Assembly: GCA_034926865.1 (NCBI GenBank)
Contig: JAYFQP010000014.1
Span: 1-64,000, forward strand
Length of the DNA stretch: 64,000 nt
Reading direction: 5' to 3'
Origin: RGIG1902 sp034926865
GTDB taxonomy: Bacteria > Bacillota > Clostridia > Oscillospirales > Butyricicoccaceae
In this document: positions 24,315-32,748 of the stretch, in pieces
Layout of the letters: the number at the start of each line of letters is the position of its first letter
How positions within the stretch are numbered: the stretch's first letter is position 1
Position numbers and translations under genes: made by a program
The notes under the pieces: model-generated
The model's input: only the letters and a program-made list of their open reading frames with translations
Told to the model about the DNA's origin: nothing
Database searches by the model: none

Positions 24315-25910
24315 TTACCTCATGGGCGCATACTGCGCCATTATCCTCTCGGCAGCACGTATTCCGTCTACAGCCGCGCTCATTATCCCCCCTGCATATC
24401 CCGCGCCTTCTCCGCATGGGATAAGTCCCCTGACAGAGGCAGACATCATATCTTCTCCTCTTACAATTCTGATAGGAGAAGAAGTTCTTGTCTCTGGGGC
24501 TGTAAATACAGTATCTTCTCTGTCAAAGCCGCTGATCTTTTTGCCGAACGCCGGCATAGCCCTTTTTATCATATCGCAAACATAATCAGGAAGTATTTTT
24601 GAAATATCTGCGAACTCGTATCCTCTTGGGTATGTAGGCGCAACTTTCCCAAGTTTTTTTGAAATCTGACCTTTTGCAAAATCTCCATAAAGCTGCACAG
24701 GGCCTTTATCTCTGCCTCCTACCGACATAAAAGCAGCGTGCTCTATTTTTCGCTGAAACTCTACGCCGGAAAGAGGATCTCGGGTAGAAAAATCCTCGGG
24801 TGTAACCGAAACACAGATAGCTGAATTGGCATTGCTGCCAGAGCGGGCATGATAACTCATACCGTTTGTAACTACAGCTTCCTTTTCGCTGGCAGCGGCG
24901 ACAACATATCCTCCAGGGCACATACAGAAGGAGTAGCAGGCTCGTCCGCCTTCTCTTAGTGATAGCGTATATTCACCTTTTGGAAGATCAGATATCCCCG
25001 CAAACTTTCCATATAACGCTACGTCTATATCAGACTGCAAGTGTTCGGCTCTTACACCCACCGAAAATGCTTTAGGTATTATATCAACACCCTTGTCTTT
25101 CAACATATAAAATGTATCTCTTGCGCTATGCCCAATTGCAAGTATTGCCGTTTGTGTTGGATGAATCGTGCCGCAAGCATCCGAAACAGAAATAAGCTTT
25201 CCACTGCTGGTATTTATATCCGTTATTTGAGAAGAAAAATAAACGGTTCCGCCCATTTTGCAGATATCTTCACGCATCGCTTTTACGATACCCTTCAGCT
25301 TGTCTGTTCCAATATGAGGTTTGGCTTTCATAAGCATCTGTTTTTCTGCCCCGTATTCCGAAAGCAGATTGAGAACAAGCTGGCATCTTTCGTCATTTAT
25401 GCGAGTCGTCAGCTTTCCGTCAGAATATGTGCCGGCGCCGCCCTCTCCAAATTGTACATTAGAGGAAAAATCAAGATCTCCTCCGCTGAAAAAACGATCT
25501 ACGCTGCTGTCACGTCTTTCTATTTCTTCTCCGCGCTCAAATACAATTGGAGCATAACCATTTTTGGCCAGAATAAGCGCTGCAAACAGTCCCGCAGGCC
25601 CCAGGCCGATTATTATGGGAGCAGACATAAGCTTTGCGCTGCCAATGGGAATAGGCATACAAACATGACTTCTCAATTTTATCATTGGATTATCCAGCCC
25701 TCTTATAAGACCGGCTTCATCCAAATCCAAATCAAGCTCAACAGAATATACTTTAGTCAGGTTATTATGTCTCAAATCATAAGAAAGCTTATGAATTTCC
25801 CAATCCTTAAGCAAAGAACGAGAGGCTTTGATGATTTTCAAAGCCTCTGTGACTGCATCTTGATTTTCGTTGCCATATGGCAGTTTTATACCTGAAATAA
25901 TAATACTCAT
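24315..25910 (-). CDS. Uncharacterised FAD-dependent dehydrogenase (COG2509 type)
   Basis: A 531-aa flavoprotein. After an N-terminal ~90-aa domain of the COG2509 kind it has the dinucleotide site IIIGLGPAGLFAALILAKNG, the FGEGGAGTYSDGKLTTR stretch typical of the group, and a C-terminal GEGAGYAGGIMSAAVDG FAD-binding motif. Substrate unknown. It overlaps cdaR by four bases and is followed closely by the RseC-like gene, suggesting a membrane/redox operon with CdaAR. Confidence 0.85.
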   Translation of the reverse strand: MSIIISGIKLPYGNENQDAVTEALKIIKASRSLLKDWEIHKLSYDLRHNNLTKVYSVELDLDLDEAGLIRGLDNPMIKLRSHVCMPIPIGSAKLMSAPIIIGLGPAGLFAALILAKNGYAPIVFERGEEIERRDSSVDRFFSGGDLDFSSNVQFGEGGAGTYSDGKLTTRINDERCQLVLNLLSEYGAEKQMLMKAKPHIGTDKLKGIVKAMREDICKMGGTVYFSSQITDINTSSGKLISVSDACGTIHPTQTAILAIGHSARDTFYMLKDKGVDIIPKAFSVGVRAEHLQSDIDVALYGKFAGISDLPKGEYTLSLREGGRACYSFCMCPGGYVVAAASEKEAVVTNGMSYHARSGSNANSAICVSVTPEDFSTRDPLSGVEFQRKIEHAAFMSVGGRDKGPVQLYGDFAKGQISKKLGKVAPTYPRGYEFADISKILPDYVCDMIKRAMPAFGKKISGFDREDTVFTAPETRTSSPIRIVRGEDMMSASVRGLIPCGEGAGYAGGIMSAAVDGIRAAERIMAQYAPMR

Positions 25911-27115
25911 TTAGGCACTTCCACAATAACGCTGTATTCACCTACAATTACCATCTTATCATCTAAAGATGTAACCGTTGCAGAAATTTCATTAAGGCCT
26001 TCATGCAGGTTTTCCGGATAATAAGAAAGCGATACGTCAATATTATCAGCCGATATGGATGATGCATGATCCTCCGTAGTCCAGACAGTAACGCTAAGGT
26101 TTGATACATATCTGAAATAAGAGCTTTCAGGCATCATGTCCTTTGTAATCTCTAGGCTTGTTTTCGTGATTCCAACCGGCTCAACTGCTACCTTTACAGA
26201 TGTGATATTGTCATCCGAAGTCACCCCGTTTGGCAGTATAACTGGAAGCTCAAGTTCAAACAGTCCGCTTTCAAATATAGTCTCAAGGCTTATACTTCCA
26301 AGGTCAATCTGATTCAGCATGGAAACAACGTCGGGGCTTCCGCTTATTTTTATACTTGAAGGCTCAATGGTAATCTTGACAAGGTCTTTTGTAATAAACC
26401 CAAAATCATTTACAGTAAGAACAAAAGGTATGTTGCCCGTCTGACTTACAGCAAGAGAGAGCTTGATCGATGGAGCATCAACTGTAATATAAGGGCTTTT
26501 AACCTCTTCTCCTTTTGAATTGACAAGAGTATAGATAAGTGTTGTATCAGCAGAACTTTTAAGTGCTGAAATATCATATGTGGCTGCTGCGCTAACAATA
26601 GTATCAAGAAGCTGTTCAGGGCCTTTAACCGTTATGGCATCAGGTGTTACTGAATAGTTGTCCGATATATAGCCATCGGCCAATGTCCCACTAAAAGTTA
26701 CTTTTACAGGGACAGATTTTGATATTATCCTGTCAACATATATGGGAATTGTCTCTGTGATCTTATTGATCGTCACATCAGTAACGCTTGTAGTCACCTG
26801 ATATTTTAAGTTGTAATTACCGGGGCTCGTAATATTGCTCAGATCAGCTGATACGGAAAGCCTGTCACTGTCAAGCATAGCAATGCGTTCACTTTTGCCG
26901 CTCACTTTAAATGAAACAGTACTGTGTCTCCCTTCGGTGATGATGAGATCATTTTCGCTCAGAGCTTCAGTTCCAGTAAAATCAACGGCAACTTTTGTAA
27001 ATGTCTGCGTCATGTCAGGATTTGTAGTTGATACAACATAAAACCATAAAAATAACGCAAATCCAACTGACAGTGCCTTTGATGCTATGTCATTTTTACG
27101 CATCCACTCAATCAT
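25907..27115 (-). CDS. cdaR: CdaR/YbbR-domain regulator of diadenylate cyclase
   Basis: A 402-aa protein with one N-terminal membrane helix (about residues 12-30) and an extracytoplasmic part made of YbbR repeats of about 80 residues each. CdaR binds CdaA and modulates c-di-AMP production. Its start overlaps the cdaA stop (ATGA), the normal order. The glmM gene that often follows is not present; the FAD protein comes next. Confidence 0.9.
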   Translation of the reverse strand: MIEWMRKNDIASKALSVGFALFLWFYVVSTTNPDMTQTFTKVAVDFTGTEALSENDLIITEGRHSTVSFKVSGKSERIAMLDSDRLSVSADLSNITSPGNYNLKYQVTTSVTDVTINKITETIPIYVDRIISKSVPVKVTFSGTLADGYISDNYSVTPDAITVKGPEQLLDTIVSAAATYDISALKSSADTTLIYTLVNSKGEEVKSPYITVDAPSIKLSLAVSQTGNIPFVLTVNDFGFITKDLVKITIEPSSIKISGSPDVVSMLNQIDLGSISLETIFESGLFELELPVILPNGVTSDDNITSVKVAVEPVGITKTSLEITKDMMPESSYFRYVSNLSVTVWTTEDHASSISADNIDVSLSYYPENLHEGLNEISATVTSLDDKMVIVGEYSVIVEVPK

Positions 27116-27951
27116 TTTTTAAGCACCCCCTTTATCCATAAAAGGAAGTTCTTGGCCGGCTCCTCCTTGGGAGGCATAAGCTCCTGAAGCAAGAGACGTT
27201 CAAGAGTTTCCGGCGCCAAATGCCTTTTAAGCATTCCGCTTTTTGCAAAAGAGATAGCTCCTGTTTCTTCTGAAACAACCACGCAGCAACAGTCTGAATT
27301 CTCTGTGACGCCAAGTGCTGCTCTGTGGCGCGTTCCAAGCTCTTTGCTCAAATCAAACTTGGCCGTCAGCGGCAAAATGCATCCAGCTGCCTGCAAACGA
27401 AGATTTGATATTACTACTGCTCCATCGTGGAGAGGTGCTTTGGGATAAAAAATATTCTTCACTAATTCAGCAGTTACATCCGCATTTACAGTAGTCCCCG
27501 TTGCCGATATATGAGAAAGGGAATCTTCTGTTTCAAAAACTATCAAAGCCCCTGTTTTTGACCAGGCCATGGCGCTTACAGCCTCTATGGTTTGCATAAC
27601 CATAAGCTGAGTTGCCTCTTCATCTACATTTCTGTTATGAAACAGATGTAAATTGGTTTTTCCGAACTGCTCTAGGATACGGCGCAGCTCAGGCTGAAAT
27701 ACCACAACGAGAGCAATAGTGCCAAGCTGCATTGAGCTGACCATGATAAAGTTAACAACATGCAACTTCAACAAATCTGAAAGCTGCATTATGATAAGTA
27801 TGACGAATATACCCTTAAGCAGCCTAGCCGCAGCGGTATTTCTTATTAGCCTTATAATTTTATACAGGAAAGCAGCCACAATCAGGATATCTACGACATC
27901 CCAGACTGTGGCAAGCTTGATATACTGACCAAAATAGGTAAAAATATTCAT
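27112..27951 (-). CDS. cdaA: Diadenylate cyclase CdaA
   Basis: A 279-aa protein with three N-terminal membrane helices and a cytoplasmic DisA_N domain. The active-site motifs DGAVV (176-180) and GTRHRAA (206-212) are intact. It makes c-di-AMP from two ATP, a signal for potassium and wall homeostasis. ATG 27951 is chosen (GGGTG upstream, product MNIFTYFG); a GTG 21 bases earlier is less likely. Confidence 0.93.
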   Translation of the reverse strand: MNIFTYFGQYIKLATVWDVVDILIVAAFLYKIIRLIRNTAAARLLKGIFVILIIMQLSDLLKLHVVNFIMVSSMQLGTIALVVVFQPELRRILEQFGKTNLHLFHNRNVDEEATQLMVMQTIEAVSAMAWSKTGALIVFETEDSLSHISATGTTVNADVTAELVKNIFYPKAPLHDGAVVISNLRLQAAGCILPLTAKFDLSKELGTRHRAALGVTENSDCCCVVVSEETGAISFAKSGMLKRHLAPETLERLLLQELMPPKEEPAKNFLLWIKGVLKK

Positions 27952-28000
27952 TGTAACACCCGAAATCCACACTGTAAATCAGTTAAAGTTATTTACTACA

Positions 28001-28029
28001 ATAGTAACAATTTACAGCGCCTTTTTCAA
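28001..28029 (-). promoter_or_regulatory. Probable promoter of cdaAR
   Basis: TTGAAA (28024-28029) and TACTAT (28001-28006), minus strand, spaced by 17 bases, about 50 bases before the cdaA start. The remaining intergenic stretch to 28205 is A/T-rich; I see nothing else in it. Confidence 0.4.
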
Positions 28030-28205
28030 TACCAAAAATAAAAACTTTTATAAGTGATTCTTTACTGTTTTTTACAAGATCGCCTATCCATTCTTTTATT
28101 ATACAATAATATTTGCATTTTTGCCATCATTTGAATGCTATCCTTAGGAAATTGCTTTTTAATCCAAAGACACACAGTTCCTTGCCATTTACATATGTGC
28201 GATCG

Positions 28206-29339
28206 CTATTTTTGTGAAGACATTATTTTTTTGAGCTCCAAAGCAAAAAGGTCAACTTCCCTTACATTGTTGAAAATGGAAAAGCTAACTCTTGCAGTAC
28301 CTTCTTTCAACGTACCTGCACTTTTATGAGCAAGCGGCGAGCAGTGCAGACCGCCTCTAAGGCAGAACCCTTTCTCGGCCAGCATTCCACAAAGATCTTC
28401 AGACGGGATATTATCCGCTGTTATAGATATGGGACCACAATGATTAAGTCTGTCATAATATACAGTAATTCCTTTTATATCTCTCAATTTTACGACAAGG
28501 CGCCGTGCAAGATCCTTTTCACATTGCTCAATTTCACTCAAGCCACGCTTTGTTATATATTTTACACCCTCAGCAAGACCTGCTATTCCACATACATTCA
28601 AAGTTCCGCTTTCAAAAAGATCCGGAAGCATCTCCGGCTGGATTAAACTTCTTGAATCGCTGCCGGTTCCTCCCTGCATAAGGCTATAAAGCTTATCAGT
28701 ATTACAACATAATAGAATTCCGGTTCCCTGAGGGCCGTAAAGTGATTTATGCCCTGGCATGCATATAAAAGAAGTGTTTTTTAGATCTGATGCATTTATT
28801 TTTAATACGCCGGCTGATTGTGATGCGTCAATTATGAGCTTAATGTGCTTTTCTCCGCAAAAACTATCAAGGCGTTCTATGGGCATTACAAAACCAAATA
28901 CATTTGATACATGGGTTGTTATGATACAGACAGTATCTTCCCTCACAGCTGCGGTTATCTCTTCAAAAGCCGTTTCGCTGTCAAATACAGGTGTATGAGC
29001 GACAGTATAGGTCACATTAGGCATGGCCTCAAGAGGCCGTGCAACTGAATTGTGTTCGTAGCCTGAAATGACAACATGGCCACCGTCTTTGAGCTGAGAT
29101 TTAATAGCAATATTAAGAGCATGAGTAGCATTACAGGTAAAGACTACTCTCTCTGGTTCGTTCATACCGAAAAAATCAGCTATCTGTTCACGTGCGTCAT
29201 AAACTACTTTTGAAGCATACATGGCAGCTTTATGTCCGCTGCGGCCCGGATTCCCGCAGCTTAGCATGGCCGATTCAACGGCTTTGTGGACAATTGCAGG
29301 CTTTTGCAGCGTCGTTGCGGCGCTGTCAAAATATATCAT
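28206..29339 (-). CDS. Class V aminotransferase / cysteine desulfurase-like (EF2568 type)
   Basis: A 377-aa PLP enzyme of the NifS/Csd superfamily. It begins MIYFDSAATTLQKP, has the PLP lysine in GHKSLYGPQGTG, and the C-terminal CLRGGLHCSPLAHKS cysteine loop. This subgroup (TIGR01977) was noted beside selenium-metabolism genes by comparative genomics. It overlaps by four bases with the DUF3343 gene upstream, a pair that suggests transfer of sulfur or selenium from this enzyme to the small carrier. No selD or selenium gene is visible within the window. Confidence 0.8.
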   Translation of the reverse strand: MIYFDSAATTLQKPAIVHKAVESAMLSCGNPGRSGHKAAMYASKVVYDAREQIADFFGMNEPERVVFTCNATHALNIAIKSQLKDGGHVVISGYEHNSVARPLEAMPNVTYTVAHTPVFDSETAFEEITAAVREDTVCIITTHVSNVFGFVMPIERLDSFCGEKHIKLIIDASQSAGVLKINASDLKNTSFICMPGHKSLYGPQGTGILLCCNTDKLYSLMQGGTGSDSRSLIQPEMLPDLFESGTLNVCGIAGLAEGVKYITKRGLSEIEQCEKDLARRLVVKLRDIKGITVYYDRLNHCGPISITADNIPSEDLCGMLAEKGFCLRGGLHCSPLAHKSAGTLKEGTARVSFSIFNNVREVDLFALELKKIMSSQK

Positions 29340-29584
29340 ACATTTACCTCCTTGTAATTCCCTCCGTTAATAGCAAAAACTCCGCTTACAGGTACATTCG
29401 ACCTCTTTAGTGCTGAAACGGCCTTTTCAGGATTTTTCTCCGCAATCTTAAGAGCATAGCTGCATGAACCTTTGCCTAAAGAAACAGGGGGTTTAATTAT
29501 ATTCGAAGAGATCCCGTTTCTGGAAAGGATCCCTGAAGCTCGTTGTGCATAGGTTATCGATTTTACGATAATAAGAAAGCCCAT
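29336..29584 (-). CDS. DUF3343 putative sulfur/selenium carrier
   Basis: An 82-aa DUF3343 protein with a LGKGSCSYALKI motif; the cysteine is the likely carrier residue. DUF3343 genes are regularly paired with cysteine desulfurase-like enzymes, as here (four-base overlap). Its ATG is the last three bases of a 13-bp perfect inverted repeat (29582-29617), whose loop carries AAAGGAGTGA, so translation initiation may depend on RNA folding. Confidence 0.75.
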   Translation of the reverse strand: MGFLIIVKSITYAQRASGILSRNGISSNIIKPPVSLGKGSCSYALKIAEKNPEKAVSALKRSNVPVSGVFAINGGNYKEVNV

Positions 29585-29617
29585 AATATAGACCTCACTC
29601 CTTTGGTCTATATTATG
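29582..29617 (-). promoter_or_regulatory. 13-bp perfect hairpin covering the DUF3343 start
   Basis: Minus strand: CATAATATAGACC pairs with GGTCTATATTATG around a 10-base loop AAAGGAGTGA. The terminal ATG is the DUF3343 start codon and the ribosome-binding site (GGAG or GAGG) is in or at the edge of the loop. Possible translational switch, operator or the ispF terminator; there is no T-run. Confidence 0.55.
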
Positions 29618-29635
29618 AGCCGTCAGAATTCTTTG

Positions 29636-30118
29636 TTACTCGCTGTAGATCAGCGCTGTCGAATAAGCTGAGATGCCTTCTCCAGTACCGGTAAAGCCTA
29701 GACCTTCTTCTGTTGTTGCCTTTATTGAAATCCGGTTTACATCCAACTGAAGAGCATTTGCAATAGTTTCTCTCATTAATGGTATATGAGGCATCATTTT
29801 AGGACGCTGAGCCACTATGATGGTGTCAATATTTCCTATACGAAAGCCTTTTTCGTTAATTATCTCGCCTGTTCGCTTTAAAAGCAGAATGCTGTCCGCA
29901 CCTTTGTACTGTGGATCAGTATCAGGAAAATGAGTTCCTATATCCGGCAGCGCAGCAGCGCCGAAAAGACTGTCAATTATTGCATGTGTCAAGACATCTG
30001 CATCGCTGTGCCCGTCAAGCCCTTTTTCGTAAGGTATGTCAACTCCGCCTATTATAAGCCTGCGGCCTTCTGCCAGTCTATGTACATCATACCCGTTTCC
30101 AACTCTGATATCTGTCAT
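29636..30118 (-). CDS. ispF: 2-C-methyl-D-erythritol 2,4-cyclodiphosphate synthase
   Basis: A 160-aa trimeric enzyme with metal ligands in GNGYDVHRL (Asp11, His13) and the family motifs GHSDADVLTHAIIDSL and LPDIGTHFPD. It forms the cyclic diphosphate of the MEP pathway. It overlaps ispD by four bases. Confidence 0.95.
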   Translation of the reverse strand: MTDIRVGNGYDVHRLAEGRRLIIGGVDIPYEKGLDGHSDADVLTHAIIDSLFGAAALPDIGTHFPDTDPQYKGADSILLLKRTGEIINEKGFRIGNIDTIIVAQRPKMMPHIPLMRETIANALQLDVNRISIKATTEEGLGFTGTGEGISAYSTALIYSE

Positions 30119-30831
30119 ATTTCCTCCATCAAAAAAGCCTCTGCTATCACGAGGTCTTCATTTGTGGTAATTTTTATATTTTTATACGAGCCCTCTACAA
30201 AAAACGGCTTTGCCCCAAGCAGTTCAAGCGCAGCGCAATCGTCTGTTACTGAAATATTGTTGACAACGCAGTTTTGAAGAGCAGCTGCAAGAAGATGCCT
30301 GTCGGCCCCCTGCGGCGTCTGCATGGCTTTCACATCGTCTCTTGGGAGGATTCTGTATCCGTTTTCTGATGCTTCAAATATCCTAAGCGTATCCTTTACG
30401 GCTACCGCGGCAGCAGCGCAGCCATGATCCTTCATCCCATTTATGACACGGTTTATCACATCATCAGATATAAGCGGCCTTGCGGCATCATGTACTAGAA
30501 TATAGTCCGCTTTTGGATTTGCGGCACACACGCCCTTATAAACACTCTCAGCACGGGTGCTGCCCCCAGCTATTACATGAGTGGCTTTTGAAATATCAAA
30601 AGTCTTTGCTATGTCAGCATAAGTTAACAGCATATCCTCTTTAGCAGATATTACAATTTCTGAAATATTGCTGTTTGATTCAAAAGCCAACAAGGTATGG
30701 GCAAGAACCGGCAATCCGCCTATTTCGGCAAGGAGTTTATTTTCTCCCTGCATCCTAGAAGAAGATCCCCCTGCGGCAATAACCGCAGATATATATGGCG
30801 GTTTATCCTTTTTTTTAAATATACCAAACAT
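30115..30831 (-). CDS. ispD: 2-C-methyl-D-erythritol 4-phosphate cytidylyltransferase
   Basis: A 238-aa nucleotidyltransferase with the CTP-binding AAGGSSSRMQGENK loop near residue 19 and VHDAARPLIS; it transfers CMP to MEP. A short basic N-terminal extension (FGIFKKKDK) precedes the fold. It shares an operon with ispF and lies downstream of the CarD gene, as in many Firmicutes. Confidence 0.95.
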   Translation of the reverse strand: MFGIFKKKDKPPYISAVIAAGGSSSRMQGENKLLAEIGGLPVLAHTLLAFESNSNISEIVISAKEDMLLTYADIAKTFDISKATHVIAGGSTRAESVYKGVCAANPKADYILVHDAARPLISDDVINRVINGMKDHGCAAAAVAVKDTLRIFEASENGYRILPRDDVKAMQTPQGADRHLLAAALQNCVVNNISVTDDCAALELLGAKPFFVEGSYKNIKITTNEDLVIAEAFLMEEI

Positions 30832-30851
30832 ATTTTCTCCTGTCTGCTGTT

Positions 30852-30890
30852 CAAAAAAAGCGCCTTGAAATATTATTTATCAAGAACGCT
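30852..30890 (-). terminator. Terminator after the CarD-family gene
   Basis: Minus strand: GCG-CTTGA pairs with TTCAAG-CGC with minor mismatches around an A/T loop, followed by TTTTTTT. Confidence 0.5.
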
Positions 30891-30944
30891 TATTCAAAAA
30901 AACGTTTTATACTATATATTGCAGGAAAGCTCGTCATTGATATA

Positions 30945-31421
30945 TTATATAAGCCTTTCGTTTACTATATTCTCAGCTTCTTTATATGAAATATCTTTTG
31001 CAAGAGCAATTTCAGAAACAACTATTTGCTTTGCCGAAGTCAGCATTTTTCGTTCACCAGTAGAAAGCCCACGTTCCCGCTCACGCAAAACAAGAGCTTT
31101 AATAACTCCGGCAACCTGTATCAAATCTCCGCTTTTTATTTTAATCATATTTTCGCGATATCTTTTGTTCCAATTGAAATCGTCAGCTTCCTGCTCCTCC
31201 AAAAGTTTTGCCAATACTTCATTTACCATATCAGGTATAATTATTGGCCTTATGCCTGCAACGCTGTTATTTCCACATGGAATCATAACCGTCATTGTCC
31301 CGGCCACCATTTCCACCTCGAAATAATCACGGTTTTCACCATCTATCCTTTGCGTGGTGACTCCCTTGATAATTCCTGCGCCATGCATCGGGTGAGCAAT
31401 TTTATCACCGACTGAAAACAT
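30945..31421 (-). CDS. CarD/CdnL family transcription regulator
   Basis: A 158-aa protein with an N-terminal RNA polymerase-interacting domain (FSVGDKIAHPMHGAGII) and a C-terminal helical DNA-binding domain. CarD-type proteins bind the RNA polymerase beta subunit and stabilise open promoter complexes. ATG 31421 is preferred over the adjacent TTG 31424 because GGAGG then lies five bases upstream. It has its own promoter (31493-31520). Confidence 0.9.
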   Translation of the reverse strand: MFSVGDKIAHPMHGAGIIKGVTTQRIDGENRDYFEVEMVAGTMTVMIPCGNNSVAGIRPIIIPDMVNEVLAKLLEEQEADDFNWNKRYRENMIKIKSGDLIQVAGVIKALVLRERERGLSTGERKMLTSAKQIVVSEIALAKDISYKEAENIVNERLI

Positions 31422-31492
31422 CAAAACCTCCGAAATACCTCCGATAAAGCCAATTTATTTAAAACAAGGTAAAACGTCACCTTATATTTATT

Positions 31493-31520
31493 ATTATACA
31501 CCAATTTAAATATTTTTCAA
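31493..31520 (-). promoter_or_regulatory. Promoter of the CarD-family gene
   Basis: Minus strand TTGAAA (31515-31520) and perfect TATAAT (31493-31498), spacer 16. The start codon lies about 70 bases downstream, after two closely spaced GGAGG elements. Confidence 0.6.
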
Positions 31521-31649
31521 GCAAATAAGGGAAATCAAGGAATTTACAGACAAAATACTTGTATAAAGTATAAAAAATAAATAAAAACTCAAAATTTATT
31601 TGTAACCATTAAAAAAAATAAAGGGCTATTCAGCAAGCCCTAAAAAAAT

Positions 31650-31681
31650 GAAAAACGGGGAGGTTTTTCCTCCCCGTGCTA
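31650..31681 (-). terminator. Terminator of spo0A
   Basis: ACGGGGAGG and CCTCCCCGT form a perfect 9-bp stem with a five-base loop, followed on the minus strand by TTTTTCATTTTTTT. It lies two bases past the spo0A stop. Confidence 0.85.
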
Positions 31682-31682
31682 T

Positions 31683-32462
31683 TTAGCCAACGTCGCACAT
31701 GTCAAGCCTTATTTTGTCCGCTATCATTGATATGAACTCGCCGTTTGTAGGCTTACCCTTAGAATTGGAAATCGTATATCCAAAGAAATTATTAAGTATC
31801 TCAACATCGCCTCTGTCCCACGCAACTTCTATGGCGTGTCGGATAGCGCGTTCTACTCTTGAAGAAGTAGTTTGATGGTTTTTAGCTACTGCAGGATAAA
31901 GAACCTTGGTGATTGAATTAATGGTCTCCATATCATTTACAGCCATTATTATCGATTCACGCAAATACTGATATCCTTTTATGTGTGCCGGAACTCCTAT
32001 TTCATGAAAAATCTGAGTCACCTTGACTTCCAGCGCATGCTTAGCCTGAGCTTCGTTAGCTTGATTCTGACGAACACTCTCGGGTGTCCTGCGATAATTT
32101 CTTATTCGCTCAACAAGCGTACTGTAATCAAGAGGCTCGAGCATCCGGAATGACGCTCCGATCTCGGAAGCCTCAGCACTCATGCTGGTGCTTAGAAATG
32201 AAGTGGTTATCACAGTGAAGACCCTGTCTCCGCCGGGGAGCTGCCTGATCGTCCTCATCGCCGCAAGACCGTCAACACCTGGAAGGATCGATGAGGTTAC
32301 GATAACATGCGGTCTGTGGCGGCGATATGCTTCGATGAGCTCACTGCCATTTTCAACAATCTCTTTGATATCGATTGTCCCGCATTCTTCAAGTGCGTTT
32401 TTGATAAGTGTTCTGCGCTCATTTCTGTCAATTGCTACTACGACTTTAATAATATCATCCAT
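31683..32462 (-). CDS. spo0A: Spo0A, sporulation master regulator with a degenerate receiver
   Basis: A 259-aa protein: receiver domain (about 1-120), linker, and a C-terminal Spo0A_C DNA-binding domain that is very well conserved (SRVERAIRHAIEVAWDRGD, then KPTNGEFISMIADKIRL). In the receiver, the position of the phosphorylated Asp56 in B. subtilis is Ser57 (VIVTSSILPGVDG), one acidic-pocket Asp is Ile11 (VAID versus VADD), and the conserved Lys is Glu109 (MLEPLD versus LKP). So phosphorylation by the usual route looks impossible. ATG 32462 is chosen for the AAAGGGTG upstream and the family N-terminus. Position next to spoIVB marks it as the true orthologue rather than a paralogue. Confidence 0.93.
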   Translation of the reverse strand: MDDIIKVVVAIDRNERRTLIKNALEECGTIDIKEIVENGSELIEAYRRHRPHVIVTSSILPGVDGLAAMRTIRQLPGGDRVFTVITTSFLSTSMSAEASEIGASFRMLEPLDYSTLVERIRNYRRTPESVRQNQANEAQAKHALEVKVTQIFHEIGVPAHIKGYQYLRESIIMAVNDMETINSITKVLYPAVAKNHQTTSSRVERAIRHAIEVAWDRGDVEILNNFFGYTISNSKGKPTNGEFISMIADKIRLDMCDVG

Positions 32463-32463
32463 A

Positions 32464-32570
32464 TTCGACACCCTTTCACAAGAACTACCTTGTTTTTCTG
32501 TAATAAAATTACCATATTCTGGGAGAAAATTCAACAGGTTTTTAGAAAATAATGGAAAATACTCTCGACA
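32464..32570 (-). promoter_or_regulatory. 0A-box-like motifs upstream of spo0A
   Basis: TGTCGAA occurs at 32464-32470 (minus strand), between the ribosome-binding site and the ATG, and TGTCGAG at 32564-32570, about 100 bases upstream. TGTCGAA is the core of the Spo0A binding site, so self-regulation is plausible. No clear sigma-H promoter was seen. Confidence 0.4.
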
Positions 32571-32705
32571 AAAAACGACAGACTTTATTTTCATATATCT
32601 TTTATGCACACGGCATATGCATTTAATTAAAAACCAAATAATGAAAATTTCTCTTTCTATAAGGATATCAAAGATTAGTTATTGCCAATATTATACAATA
32701 GAAAA

Positions 32706-32736
32706 CCCTCCCTTTGCAATAGGTGCAAAGGGAGGT
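32706..32736 (-). terminator. Hairpin after spoIVB
   Basis: CCTCCCTTTGC (32707-32717) pairs perfectly with GCAAAGGGAGG (32725-32735); on the minus strand a short TTTT follows. It separates spoIVB from spo0A, allowing separate timing. Confidence 0.65.
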
Positions 32737-32748
32737 AGCAATAATTAT

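Noticed and set aside
25041..25895. A 284-codon plus-strand ORF over the FAD protein
   Set aside because: Antisense to a clear COG2509 flavoprotein with intact motifs; the composition is unlike a protein.
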